From positions 1-64,000 of the forward strand of contig NZ_LZSY01000104.1 in NCBI RefSeq assembly GCF_001665625.1: a DNA stretch of 64,000 nucleotides, given 5' to 3'. The notes below the pieces were generated by a model. That model was not told where the DNA came from. It was given only the letters and a program-made list of their open reading frames with translations, and did not search any database. The DNA comes from Mycolicibacterium peregrinum (GTDB taxonomy: Bacteria; Actinomycetota; Actinomycetes; Mycobacteriales; Mycobacteriaceae). The position numbers were made by a program, and so were the translations under genes. This document shows positions 45,998 to 53,666 of the stretch, piece by piece. Position 1 is the first letter of the stretch, and each line of letters begins with the position of its first letter.

Positions 45998-46813
45998 CTA
46001 TGCAGCAGTCGGGCTGCGCTGAACCCACCACTGGGTGTGCAGGCGCTGGCAGGCCGGCAGCCGCAGCGGATCGGAGCCGGCGAAGTCCGGCCGCACCGCA
46101 ACCGCGCCGGGTGAAACCGGACTGGCGTCGGGGTCGATCACGACGCCCGCCATCCCTGCGGCGTTGGCCGACCGCAGGCCCGCGACCGAGCCCACCATGG
46201 CCAATGCGTCGTGGCCTGCCACGCCCAGCTCGGCCAGTGCGTGCCGGTAGAGCTCGGCGCCGGGTCCACTCACGTCGTCGATGGTGACGACGGTTTCCAC
46301 CAGACCGTCCCCGACGAGCTGGCGCACCAGGGGTTCGGCCCAGCGCCGACGGCCTGCGGCCACCACCCCGACCGGCAGCCCGGCCAGGAACGCGTCGTTC
46401 ATCAGGTCCTCCAGACCCGGCCGAGGCGTCAGGCCGGCGTCGAGGATCATCTCGTCGAACATCATGTCTTTGGTCATGCAGATCTCGTCGGCGAGCACCT
46501 CGGTCAGCACATCGCAGTCCGGGCCCACGCACCGCTTGCGCAACTCGGCGGTGACCCGCTGGCGCTCGTCGTGCAGCGCGAGAAGCTGCTGGTAACGCGC
46601 GACACCCCATTGAATGGGCAGACCGTGCGCGGCGAAGGCGGCGTTGAAGACGACGCGATGCCCGTCGACGTCCACATCCGACAACGCATCGAGGTCCAGG
46701 ATCACCGCACGCAGTGGATGGGCACTCGGATCAGGCTGCGAACAGTCCCACCAGAACCGTCCGGCCCGCCATGACTTCTCTTGTGTTGACGACACCACAT
46801 GAGAGTGGCCCAC
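45998..46813 (-). CDS. HAD-superfamily protein with degenerate active site
   Basis: 271 residues. CbbY-like layout: motif I AVILDLDALSD keeps the two Asp; motif II GVVAAGRRR has Ala for Ser/Thr; motif IV MVGSVAGLRSANAAGM lacks the acidic pair normally seen as EDS. It is therefore unlikely to be a regular phosphatase. The start is uncertain: GTG 46813 has no clear ribosome-binding site and conserved HAD sequence begins only at ~residue 35. Confidence 0.7.
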   Translation of the reverse strand: MGHSHVVSSTQEKSWRAGRFWWDCSQPDPSAHPLRAVILDLDALSDVDVDGHRVVFNAAFAAHGLPIQWGVARYQQLLALHDERQRVTAELRKRCVGPDCDVLTEVLADEICMTKDMMFDEMILDAGLTPRPGLEDLMNDAFLAGLPVGVVAAGRRRWAEPLVRQLVGDGLVETVVTIDDVSGPGAELYRHALAELGVAGHDALAMVGSVAGLRSANAAGMAGVVIDPDASPVSPGAVAVRPDFAGSDPLRLPACQRLHTQWWVQRSPTAA

Positions 46814-46830
46814 GTCACATCTGTCGCGCG

Positions 46831-46894
46831 TCCCCCCTACGGGGGATTGGGCCGGTCAAGTTGATCTACCGACTGCGGTGCCACCCTTAGGGTG
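46831..46894. promoter_or_regulatory. Two dyads in the divergent HAD/response-regulator promoter
   Basis: TCCCCC-CTAC-GGGGGA (46831-46846) and CACCC-TTA-GGGTG (46882-46894) are both perfect. The second ends 5 bp before ATG 46900 and overlaps its ribosome-binding region. They could be binding sites of the NarL-type regulator encoded next door. Confidence 0.45.
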
Positions 46895-46899
46895 ATGCC

Positions 46900-47562
46900 A
46901 TGGCGCCCTCCAATCCAGTGCGCCTTGTGCTGGTCGACGACCACGAAATGGTCATCGAGGGTCTCAAGGCCATGCTTGCTGTGTTCAACGACCGAGTCGA
47001 GGTGGTCGGTCAGGCCGTCGGCGCGGAGCGGGCGCTGAGTGTGATCGAGACGCTGGACCCCGACATCGTGTTGTGCGACGTCCGCATGGAGGGTTCCAGC
47101 GGACTGGATCTGTGCCGCGTGCTGCGCGAGCGCGACCCGGACCGCAAGGTGGTCATGCTGTCGGTCTACGACGACGAGCAATACCTGTTCCAGGCGCTGC
47201 GGGTGGGTGCGTCGGGATATCTGCTCAAGAGCATCAGCAGCGACGAGCTGGTCCGCCAGCTCGAATTCGCCCACAGCGGGCAGACCGCGATCGATCCGGG
47301 GATGGCGGCGCGGGCGGCCGGTACCGCGGCCCGCCTGCAACGCGACGAGTTCTGGCCCGGTGTCCGGCAGGGACTGACCCAGCGCGAGAGCGAGATCCTG
47401 TCCTTCGTGGTCGCGGGCCTGTCCAACCGCGGGATCGCCAACAAGCTGGTGATCGGCGAGGAAACCGTGAAGACCCACCTGCGGTCCATCTACCGCAAGC
47501 TCGGGGTCAGCGACCGGGCGGGCGCGGTGGCCACTGCACTGCGGGAGGGGATCTACCAGTGA
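46900..47562 (+). CDS. NarL/LuxR-type response regulator
   Basis: 220 residues. Receiver domain with DD in LVLVDDHE, phospho-Asp60 (VLCDVRM), Lys in YLLKSIS; LuxR HTH at the C-terminus (LTQRESEILSFVVAGLSNRGIANKLVIGEETVKTHLRSIYRKLGV). Pairs with the kinase that overlaps its stop (GTGA). Targets unknown. Confidence 0.93.
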   Translation: MAPSNPVRLVLVDDHEMVIEGLKAMLAVFNDRVEVVGQAVGAERALSVIETLDPDIVLCDVRMEGSSGLDLCRVLRERDPDRKVVMLSVYDDEQYLFQALRVGASGYLLKSISSDELVRQLEFAHSGQTAIDPGMAARAAGTAARLQRDEFWPGVRQGLTQRESEILSFVVAGLSNRGIANKLVIGEETVKTHLRSIYRKLGVSDRAGAVATALREGIYQ

Positions 47563-48791
47563 ACGCCGAGCCAGAGAAGCCGGGACGCGACGCGAGCTCC
47601 GAACCGGGCCCCATCGAGCTGACCGCCGAGGGGGAACTGGCGCTGCTGCGTGAGCTCATCCGGGCCGCATCGAGTGGTCCGGGAGTGGAGCCGCTGGCCG
47701 CCGCGGCCGCCAGGATGATCACCGCGTCGACCGCCACCGACGTGTGCTTCGTGCACGTGCTCGACGATTCCGACCGCGCCCTGACGCTGGCTGGGGCCAC
47801 GCCGCCGTTCGACGCCGAGATCGGCAAGATCCGACTGCCGCTCGGGCAAGGCATCTCGGGGTGGGTTGCCAGCCACCGGCAGCCCGTGGTGATCAGCCAC
47901 GACAAGGAGTCCGATCCCCGCTACATGCCCTTCGAATCGCTGCGCGGGCGTGACTTCACCTCGATGGTGTCGGTCCCGATGGAGACCGGGCCGGGTGGGC
48001 TGGTCGGGGTGCTGAACGTGCACACCGTCGACCGCCGGGAGTTCACCCCGCGCGACGTGGAGTTGTTGTTGGTGATCGGCCGGCTCATCGCAGGCGCGTT
48101 GCACCAGGCCCGACTGCACCGCCAGCTGGTGGCGCGCGAGCGCGCACACGAGAATTTCGTCGAGCAGGTGATCGAGGCGCAGGAACTCGAGCGGCGCCGG
48201 CTGGCCGGCGATATTCACGACGGCATCTCCCAGCGGTTGGTGACGCTGTCGTACCGGCTCGACGCCGCGGCCCGAGCGGTCGACCCGGACACGGTGGCCG
48301 AACAGCTGGCGGCTGCGCGCGAGCTGGTGGCGCTGACACTGCAGGAGGCCAGGGCCGCGATCAGCGGGCTGCGCCCGCCGGTGCTCGACGATCTGGGTCT
48401 GTCGGGCGGACTGGCCAGCCTGGCCCGTTCGATCCCGCGGATCCCCATCGACGTCGACCTCGCCGAGACCCGGGTGCCCGACCATATCGAGCTGGCGCTG
48501 TACCGCATCGCCCAGGAATGCCTGCAGAACGTGATCAAACACGCCGAGGCGGATCGGGCCCGACTCACCTTCTCGGTCGACGACGGGGTGGCCCGGCTCG
48601 AAATCGTCGACGACGGAAAAGGATTCGATACCTTCGAGCACCCGCTGGGAAGTGACGAGATGGGCGGCTACGGATTGTTGTCGATGGCCGAGCGGGCTGA
48701 GATCGTCGGCGGCCGGCTGCACATCCGGTCGAGGCCGGGCGCGGGCACCACCGTGACCGCCTCCATCCCGCTGCCGTCCCCGATCACGTAA
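47559..48791 (+). CDS. GAF-domain NarX/DevS-type sensor histidine kinase
   Basis: 410 residues from GTG 47559 (GTGA overlap). One GAF domain (~45-185: GQGISGWVASHRQPVVISHD), HisKA_3 with phospho-His220 in RRRLAGDIHDGISQRL, and HATPase with IAQECLQNVIKHAEA and DDGKGFD. No membrane segment, so a cytosolic sensor, possibly of redox or a gas as in DevS relatives; no heme residue can be assigned here. A longer open frame to 47073 is antisense noise of the regulator gene. Confidence 0.92.
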   Translation: MNAEPEKPGRDASSEPGPIELTAEGELALLRELIRAASSGPGVEPLAAAAARMITASTATDVCFVHVLDDSDRALTLAGATPPFDAEIGKIRLPLGQGISGWVASHRQPVVISHDKESDPRYMPFESLRGRDFTSMVSVPMETGPGGLVGVLNVHTVDRREFTPRDVELLLVIGRLIAGALHQARLHRQLVARERAHENFVEQVIEAQELERRRLAGDIHDGISQRLVTLSYRLDAAARAVDPDTVAEQLAAARELVALTLQEARAAISGLRPPVLDDLGLSGGLASLARSIPRIPIDVDLAETRVPDHIELALYRIAQECLQNVIKHAEADRARLTFSVDDGVARLEIVDDGKGFDTFEHPLGSDEMGGYGLLSMAERAEIVGGRLHIRSRPGAGTTVTASIPLPSPIT

Positions 48792-48797
48792 GTGCCG

Positions 48798-49379
48798 TCA
48801 GCTCTCCTGGAGGTGTGCCCGCACCGCGGGCACTGCGCGGGCGATCAACTCCTCGGTCGATTGCGACGCGATCGGCTCGATACGCAGGATGTGGCGCAGA
48901 TAGGCGATGCCCAGCAGCTGGCCCATGGCCAGATCCACCCGTAGTTCGGCCTCCGGGCCGGGCAACGCGCTGGCGATCTGCGGGTAGAGCCGCTGCTCGA
49001 TGAACTGACGGACCAGGGCTGCCGATTCCTCGTGGGTGGCCGCGCCGCGCAGGATCGCCAACAGGGGCGCGCGGGTGTCGGCATGTTCCCAGAGTTCGAA
49101 GAAGGCCTCGGTCAGCCGTTCGGCGAGGCCGTCGGGGCCCTCGTCGAGGATGCGTCCGCTGAATTGTTCTGGGTCGAACGGCCAGCCGACGGTGGCCCGG
49201 AACAGGTCGGCCTTGCTGCCGAAGTAGTGCCGGATCAGGGCCGGGTCCACCTGTGCGGCCGCCGCGATATCGCGTAGTGAGGTCTTGTCGTAGCCACCCT
49301 CGGCGAACATCCGCCGGGCAGTGGCCACCAGCTCGTCACGGGTTCCGGGCTGTCCCGGTCGTCGTCCACGTGGCGGCAT
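48798..49379 (-). CDS. TetR-family regulator
   Basis: 193 residues. HTH: ARRMFAEGGYDKTSLRDIAAAAQVDPALIRHYFGSKADLF. C-terminal domain typical. Divergent from the Ddn-like gene by 85 bp, so it probably controls that gene. Confidence 0.88.
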   Translation of the reverse strand: MPPRGRRPGQPGTRDELVATARRMFAEGGYDKTSLRDIAAAAQVDPALIRHYFGSKADLFRATVGWPFDPEQFSGRILDEGPDGLAERLTEAFFELWEHADTRAPLLAILRGAATHEESAALVRQFIEQRLYPQIASALPGPEAELRVDLAMGQLLGIAYLRHILRIEPIASQSTEELIARAVPAVRAHLQES

Positions 49380-49464
49380 AGTCCCGAAATTCTACAGTCG
49401 TTGACTTCTTGCTCGGGCCCGGATTACGCTCGGATCATTAATTCCACAATTGAGGAGTTATCTG

Positions 49465-49848
49465 ATGCCCGCTCCGCGATGGGTCGCACAAGCCAACAAG
49501 ATCGGCCTGAACAGGCTCACCCGGTTCATCGCGCCATGGGCGCCGGGGTGGGCGGTGGTCATCCACCGGGGACGCAAGTCCGGCCGCACCTTCCGGACGC
49601 CACTGTGGGCGTTCCGCCGCGAGCACGGCTACGTCATCGCGCTGACCTACGGCCCGCAGGCCGACTGGGTGCGCAATGTACTGGCCGCAGGCGGGTGCGA
49701 ACTGGAGTCGCGCCGCCACACCTACCGGCTGACCGCACCCGAGGTGTACACCGACGACAAGGCCACCGACATGCCCGCGTTCATCCGCTTCATGCTGCGC
49801 CGGGTGATCAAGGCCCCGGAGTTTCTCAGCCTGAAGGTCGCCGATTAA
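49465..49848 (+). CDS. Deazaflavin (F420)-dependent nitroreductase-like protein
   Basis: 127 residues, split beta-barrel: VVIHRGRKSGRTFRTPLWAFRREHGYVIALTYGPQADWVRNVLAAGGCELE is the Ddn-family core. ATG 49465 has GAGGAG 8 nt upstream. TTGACT (49401-49406) may be its -35. Members use F420H2 to reduce quinones or nitro compounds. Confidence 0.88.
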   Translation: MPAPRWVAQANKIGLNRLTRFIAPWAPGWAVVIHRGRKSGRTFRTPLWAFRREHGYVIALTYGPQADWVRNVLAAGGCELESRRHTYRLTAPEVYTDDKATDMPAFIRFMLRRVIKAPEFLSLKVAD

Positions 49849-50282
49849 CCGCCCAGTTTCCCGGCGAGTTCGGGGCACTCGTACTTGAGCGCCACGTTCA
49901 CGATTGTCATGAGCGCGTCGGGCGGGAGCTTGCTGCCCATCTGTGTCAGCACGTTGACGACATCCTGCTTGGTCTTGTTGAAGCTGCCGCCGGCCATGAT
50001 GCAGGCCATCATCAGCTGATCACCGATGGCGTTGTCGGAACCCTGGATGCCGGCGGCGCGGACCTCGGCGAACGCTTCCGGCGGCAACCCCGCGGAACCG
50101 CGCGGCGAGCCGGTGGTCGGCCTGGGGACCTGAGTCAGAGTTCGCTTGGGCGCCGTCGATGTCGCCGTGAACGGCGTGACGTCGTCGGGGGCGGTGGCCG
50201 TCCCGGAAGTCGTGGTACTACAGGCCGCCATCAATACCACAGCGGCGGCGCCGAGCGCCGCACCCACCCGCTTGGCGTTCAT
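49845..50282 (-). CDS. DUF732 lipoprotein
   Basis: 145 residues. Lipobox VLMAACS places the lipidated Cys at ~20; then a Thr/Pro-rich linker and a DUF732-like C-terminal domain (NAIGDQLMMACIMAGGSFNKTKQDVVNVLTQM). ATG 50282 has GGAGGGGA upstream; GTG 50288 is too close to that site. Overlaps the Ddn-like gene by 4 bp, tail to tail. Confidence 0.85.
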   Translation of the reverse strand: MNAKRVGAALGAAAVVLMAACSTTTSGTATAPDDVTPFTATSTAPKRTLTQVPRPTTGSPRGSAGLPPEAFAEVRAAGIQGSDNAIGDQLMMACIMAGGSFNKTKQDVVNVLTQMGSKLPPDALMTIVNVALKYECPELAGKLGG

Positions 50283-50334
50283 CGACACTCCCCTCCACTG
50301 CGTTCAACGCTAGTGGGGTAGCCACAAAGCCGAC

Positions 50335-50838
50335 TCAGAAATCACCGGAGTGTCGGCGCAGGGTCTCGATCGAGGCGACCAGCGCACGTGACTGCTCGTC
50401 CGACATCCCGACATCGGCGAACACCTGCTCGTTCAAGGTCACCGTGGCGTCCTCGACCGTCGATCGCCCGAGTTCGGTGATGCGGACCAGCGTGGTGCGC
50501 CCATCGGTCGGGTGCGGGACCCGTTCCACCAGACCATTGGCCTCCAGGCGCCGGATCGCGTGCGTGACGCTGGTGACGTGCACCTGAAGGCGATCGGAGG
50601 CCTTCGTGATCGGCAGCGCGCCGGCCCGGCTGAAGGCCAACAGACGCAGCAGTTCGAACCGCGAGAAGCTCAGATCGTATGGCCGTAGCGCGGTCTCCAC
50701 CCGGGCCAGCAGGATCTGGTGGGCCCGCATCACCGAGGTCACCGCGACCATTCCGCCGGCCACCTCGCCCCAACCGGCCGCCTCCCAGTTGGCGCGGGCC
50801 TGCGCGATCGGGTCACGCTTGTCTGGTGGCGAGGTCAC
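50335..50838 (-). CDS. MarR-family regulator, last gene of the biosynthetic operon
   Basis: 167 residues, GTG start. Winged helix: SFSRFELLRLLAFSRAGALPITKASDRLQVHVTSVTHAIRRLEANGLVERVPHPTDGRTT. Same strand as the four-enzyme operon and 69 bp behind it, so a candidate regulator of it. Confidence 0.85.
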   Translation of the reverse strand: MTSPPDKRDPIAQARANWEAAGWGEVAGGMVAVTSVMRAHQILLARVETALRPYDLSFSRFELLRLLAFSRAGALPITKASDRLQVHVTSVTHAIRRLEANGLVERVPHPTDGRTTLVRITELGRSTVEDATVTLNEQVFADVGMSDEQSRALVASIETLRRHSGDF

Positions 50839-50907
50839 GCCTCTTCTTACCGCATCGTCCCGCGGGTACCGCGCATTCTGCGCGCATCGGGTCCGGCCGG
50901 CCGGTCC

Positions 50908-51942
50908 TCAACTGGCAGCGGTCACCGCGCTCAGCACCGCCCGGGTGGACTGCCGCGATCCGACGGTGATCCGCACCCCGCCGTCGGCGTAGTGACGCAA
51001 TTGCAGTCCGCTGCCGTCGAACACCTCCGGCCACGGCGTGGGTCGGCCCGGCAGGAACAGGAAGTTGGCCTGCCCGTCGGTGCTGTAGACGCCGAGCGCC
51101 CGTAACCGCATCTGCAGATAGCGCCGTTCCGCGGCGATCATCCGGATACGTTGACGCAGTTGACTTTCCGCAGAATAGGACGCCGCGACCGCGACCTGGG
51201 CACTGATCCCGATCCCGAACGGCAACTGCATCCGCCACAGCTCGCGGGCGAGGTCCGGTGCGCAGAACCCATAGCCGATCCGAAGCCCGGCCAGACCGTA
51301 GGCCTTTGAAAAGGTGCGCACCACTACGACATTGCCGAACCTGGCGACCAGGGTCGGTCCGTCGATGCGGTGCTCGGCGGCCAGGAACTCCACGTATGCC
51401 TCGTCCAACAGGACGACGGTGTCCGCGGGTAGCCGGGTCAGGAAGCGCTCGATCTCAGCGGCCGGTTCGATCGTGCCGGTCGGATTGTGCGGCCGGCAGA
51501 CCGCCACCACCCTGGCCTGCCGGGCCCCCTCGGCCATCGCGTCGAGGTCGTGCCTGCCGTGTTCATCGAGTGGAACGGTGACGGTCCGCAACCGGGCCAT
51601 CTGGGCGAAGATCGGATAGCCGTCGAAGGTGGGAGTCGCCATCACCATGGTGTCACCGGGGCTGGTCACCGCATGCAGCACCTGCATGATGACCCCGGTC
51701 GCGCCGGCTCCGACGATCACCTGCTCCTCGGCTATCCCGTCATGACGGGCGATCAGCGAGCGCAACCGCTGTGGCAGGAACTCCGGATACCGGTTGGCGG
51801 CCTCATCGCATGCCCGCAATGCCGAACGCACTGCGGGCAACGGCGGAAAAGGGCATTCGTTGAGCGACAGTGCCAGCGGGTTGACCGCCTGCGGCAGCGC
51901 CCCGACAGCGTCGAGCAGTGCCGAGCGGGGAGCCACCATCAC
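50908..51942 (-). CDS. Class I/II aminotransferase (HisC-like)
   Basis: 344 residues, GTG start overlapping the KAS III-like gene (GTGA). PLP Lys213 in VVVRTFSKAYGLAGLRIGYG; PHNPTG and LLDEAYVEF are also present. HisC-like fold, but the context points to a specialised pathway, not histidine synthesis. It would aminate a keto product of the preceding enzymes. Confidence 0.88.
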   Translation of the reverse strand: MMVAPRSALLDAVGALPQAVNPLALSLNECPFPPLPAVRSALRACDEAANRYPEFLPQRLRSLIARHDGIAEEQVIVGAGATGVIMQVLHAVTSPGDTMVMATPTFDGYPIFAQMARLRTVTVPLDEHGRHDLDAMAEGARQARVVAVCRPHNPTGTIEPAAEIERFLTRLPADTVVLLDEAYVEFLAAEHRIDGPTLVARFGNVVVVRTFSKAYGLAGLRIGYGFCAPDLARELWRMQLPFGIGISAQVAVAASYSAESQLRQRIRMIAAERRYLQMRLRALGVYSTDGQANFLFLPGRPTPWPEVFDGSGLQLRHYADGGVRITVGSRQSTRAVLSAVTAAS

Positions 51943-52976
51943 GCGTCCCCAGCGTCGTCGCGGCCGCCCCAGCGCACGGCGGCGGCGCCGGCGAAGTCAC
52001 CGGCGTGGGCGAAGGCGGCCATCAGCACGGTATCGCCGGCCTTCACCCGACCGCCGGTGACGGCCCGGTCGAAGTTGACGGGAATTCCTGCGGCGAACAG
52101 GTTTCCGCACTCATCAAACGTGTCGACGTGTCGTTCGGGCGGCAACTCCAACGCGTCGCGCCAGTTCCGCAGGAACACGCGGTTGGGCTGGTTGGTGACG
52201 AACAGATCGATATCCTTGGGCTGCACACCGATTCGATCGCAGACCGTATAGGACACCTCGGGCACTTGCCGGTTGCCCCGTGCCAGCACCTTGGTGATCT
52301 TGCTCTCGGTGAACCCGATGCAGGCCTCCCCCGGGCCGGCCTGCCACCATTTGCGCGGAGGGTCCATGACGACGGTCATATCGCCCGCGTACTCCCCGTA
52401 GGTACGGCATTCGACGTCGAGGATGGGTGACGCATCGGACAGCGTCACCAACCCGACCGCGGCCCCGTCGCCGGGAACCGCCGCCTGCGCCTTACGCCGG
52501 ATGGTCTCCTGATCGAACACCTGGCCCGCCGAGTTCTGGGCGATCGCGATCACCGCGGTCCGGCCCTCACCCGAACGCAACAGGGTGCGCGCCACTTTCA
52601 GCCCCAGAACGAACGCAGCACAGCCACCGTTGTGTAGGTCGATCACCCAGTTGGGCTTCATGCCCAGCCGGTGGGCCATGGCGCCGCCACCACCGTAGAA
52701 CGGCATGTCGGGCAGTTGGGTGTGAGTGATCAACACGTCGGCCCCGGCGATGACATCTGCGCCGTGCCGCTCGATCAATCCGGCGGCCGCCCGCTCCACC
52801 ATGTCGATCGCGGTTTCGTCGGGCCCGACGTGATGACGGAACCGCGGCGCCCGGAACATCACGTTCTCGGCCAGCTCGTCGGTTTCGGCGAACCCGGCGT
52901 AGTAGTCGGCACTGACCGGGTCACCGGGCAGGTAGGTGGACACGTCGATGAGGCTGACGGGTGTCTGCTCAGTCAT
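51939..52976 (-). CDS. KAS III (FabH)-like condensing enzyme with altered triad
   Basis: 345 residues. The nucleophile Cys119 lies in DLHNGGCAAFVLGL. FabH's His (HQAN) is replaced by Asn262 in FVTNQPNRVF; Asn292 (ECGNLFAAG) is kept. The His is needed for decarboxylative condensation in FabH, so this enzyme may do acyl transfer or a non-decarboxylating reaction. Overlaps the aminotransferase; 9 bp behind the SRPBCC gene. Confidence 0.88.
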   Translation of the reverse strand: MTEQTPVSLIDVSTYLPGDPVSADYYAGFAETDELAENVMFRAPRFRHHVGPDETAIDMVERAAAGLIERHGADVIAGADVLITHTQLPDMPFYGGGGAMAHRLGMKPNWVIDLHNGGCAAFVLGLKVARTLLRSGEGRTAVIAIAQNSAGQVFDQETIRRKAQAAVPGDGAAVGLVTLSDASPILDVECRTYGEYAGDMTVVMDPPRKWWQAGPGEACIGFTESKITKVLARGNRQVPEVSYTVCDRIGVQPKDIDLFVTNQPNRVFLRNWRDALELPPERHVDTFDECGNLFAAGIPVNFDRAVTGGRVKAGDTVLMAAFAHAGDFAGAAAVRWGGRDDAGDA

Positions 52977-52985
52977 GGCTGAACC

Positions 52986-53666
52986 TCACTTCATCCAGGC
53001 CGGGGTGACCGACAGGCCGTTGCGGTGCCGGTATTCGGCAATTGCCTTGAGGTTTCGCAACTCCAGCAGGTGGCCGGGGCCGAACATGTCCCAGAAATCC
53101 CCCACCCACACCGGTCGCGCTGGGGGCGCGGTCTCCGGGTACGGGTTCTCGTCGTAGAAGGGATGATGGCAATTCGTCCACAGCACAACCGAACCCGGCT
53201 TGTCGAAGACCACCTGCGCGTCGACGATGCGCATCAGGTAGATCATCCACAGGTGCTTGCCCTGATCCCAGGCGCAGTGGTAGTCGACGGTCAGCGCGTC
53301 GCGGTGGGCCACCGTGCGGGTGTAGATCGCGCTGCCGGGCCCCGACGGGCCGGCGCCGAGCCGGTCGTGGGCCAGCCACAGCCCGGGCTCCTCGGTCGGG
53401 GTGAAACCGCGCAGGCTGTAGGTCCACTCCTCCAGGCATCGGGTGTCGGACAGGTAGTCGAACAACTCGTCGGGTGGGCACTCGATGTAGTCGTTGACCG
53501 TGCAGTATTGACCGAACACCTGGTCGTGCGGGTAGACCGACCGCATCATGTCCATGATGATCGGGGTGGCCTGCTCCTTCGGTGAGGTCTCGATCCGGAT
53601 GAGGCCATCCAGCGGGGTGTGGGTACCCCGATGGACCGTGATGTCTTCAAGCGCGGGCAGTGACAT
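52986..53666 (-). CDS. SRPBCC-fold protein (polyketide cyclase-like)
   Basis: 226 residues from ATG 53666, overlapping the TPP-enzyme stop by 20 bp, with GGAGAA upstream. CTVNDYIECPPDELFDYLSDTRCLEEWTYSLRGF is typical of START/SRPBCC ligand-binding domains. Many members act as cyclases or aromatases in biosynthetic clusters. The exact role is unknown; longer frames up to 54041 are antisense artefacts. Confidence 0.75.
   Translation of the reverse strand: MSLPALEDITVHRGTHTPLDGLIRIETSPKEQATPIIMDMMRSVYPHDQVFGQYCTVNDYIECPPDELFDYLSDTRCLEEWTYSLRGFTPTEEPGLWLAHDRLGAGPSGPGSAIYTRTVAHRDALTVDYHCAWDQGKHLWMIYLMRIVDAQVVFDKPGSVVLWTNCHHPFYDENPYPETAPPARPVWVGDFWDMFGPGHLLELRNLKAIAEYRHRNGLSVTPAWMK

Noticed and set aside
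50908-51942. Aminotransferase as the housekeeping hisC
   Set aside because: No his genes nearby and it is translationally coupled to a condensing enzyme; a general HisC-like label is safer.
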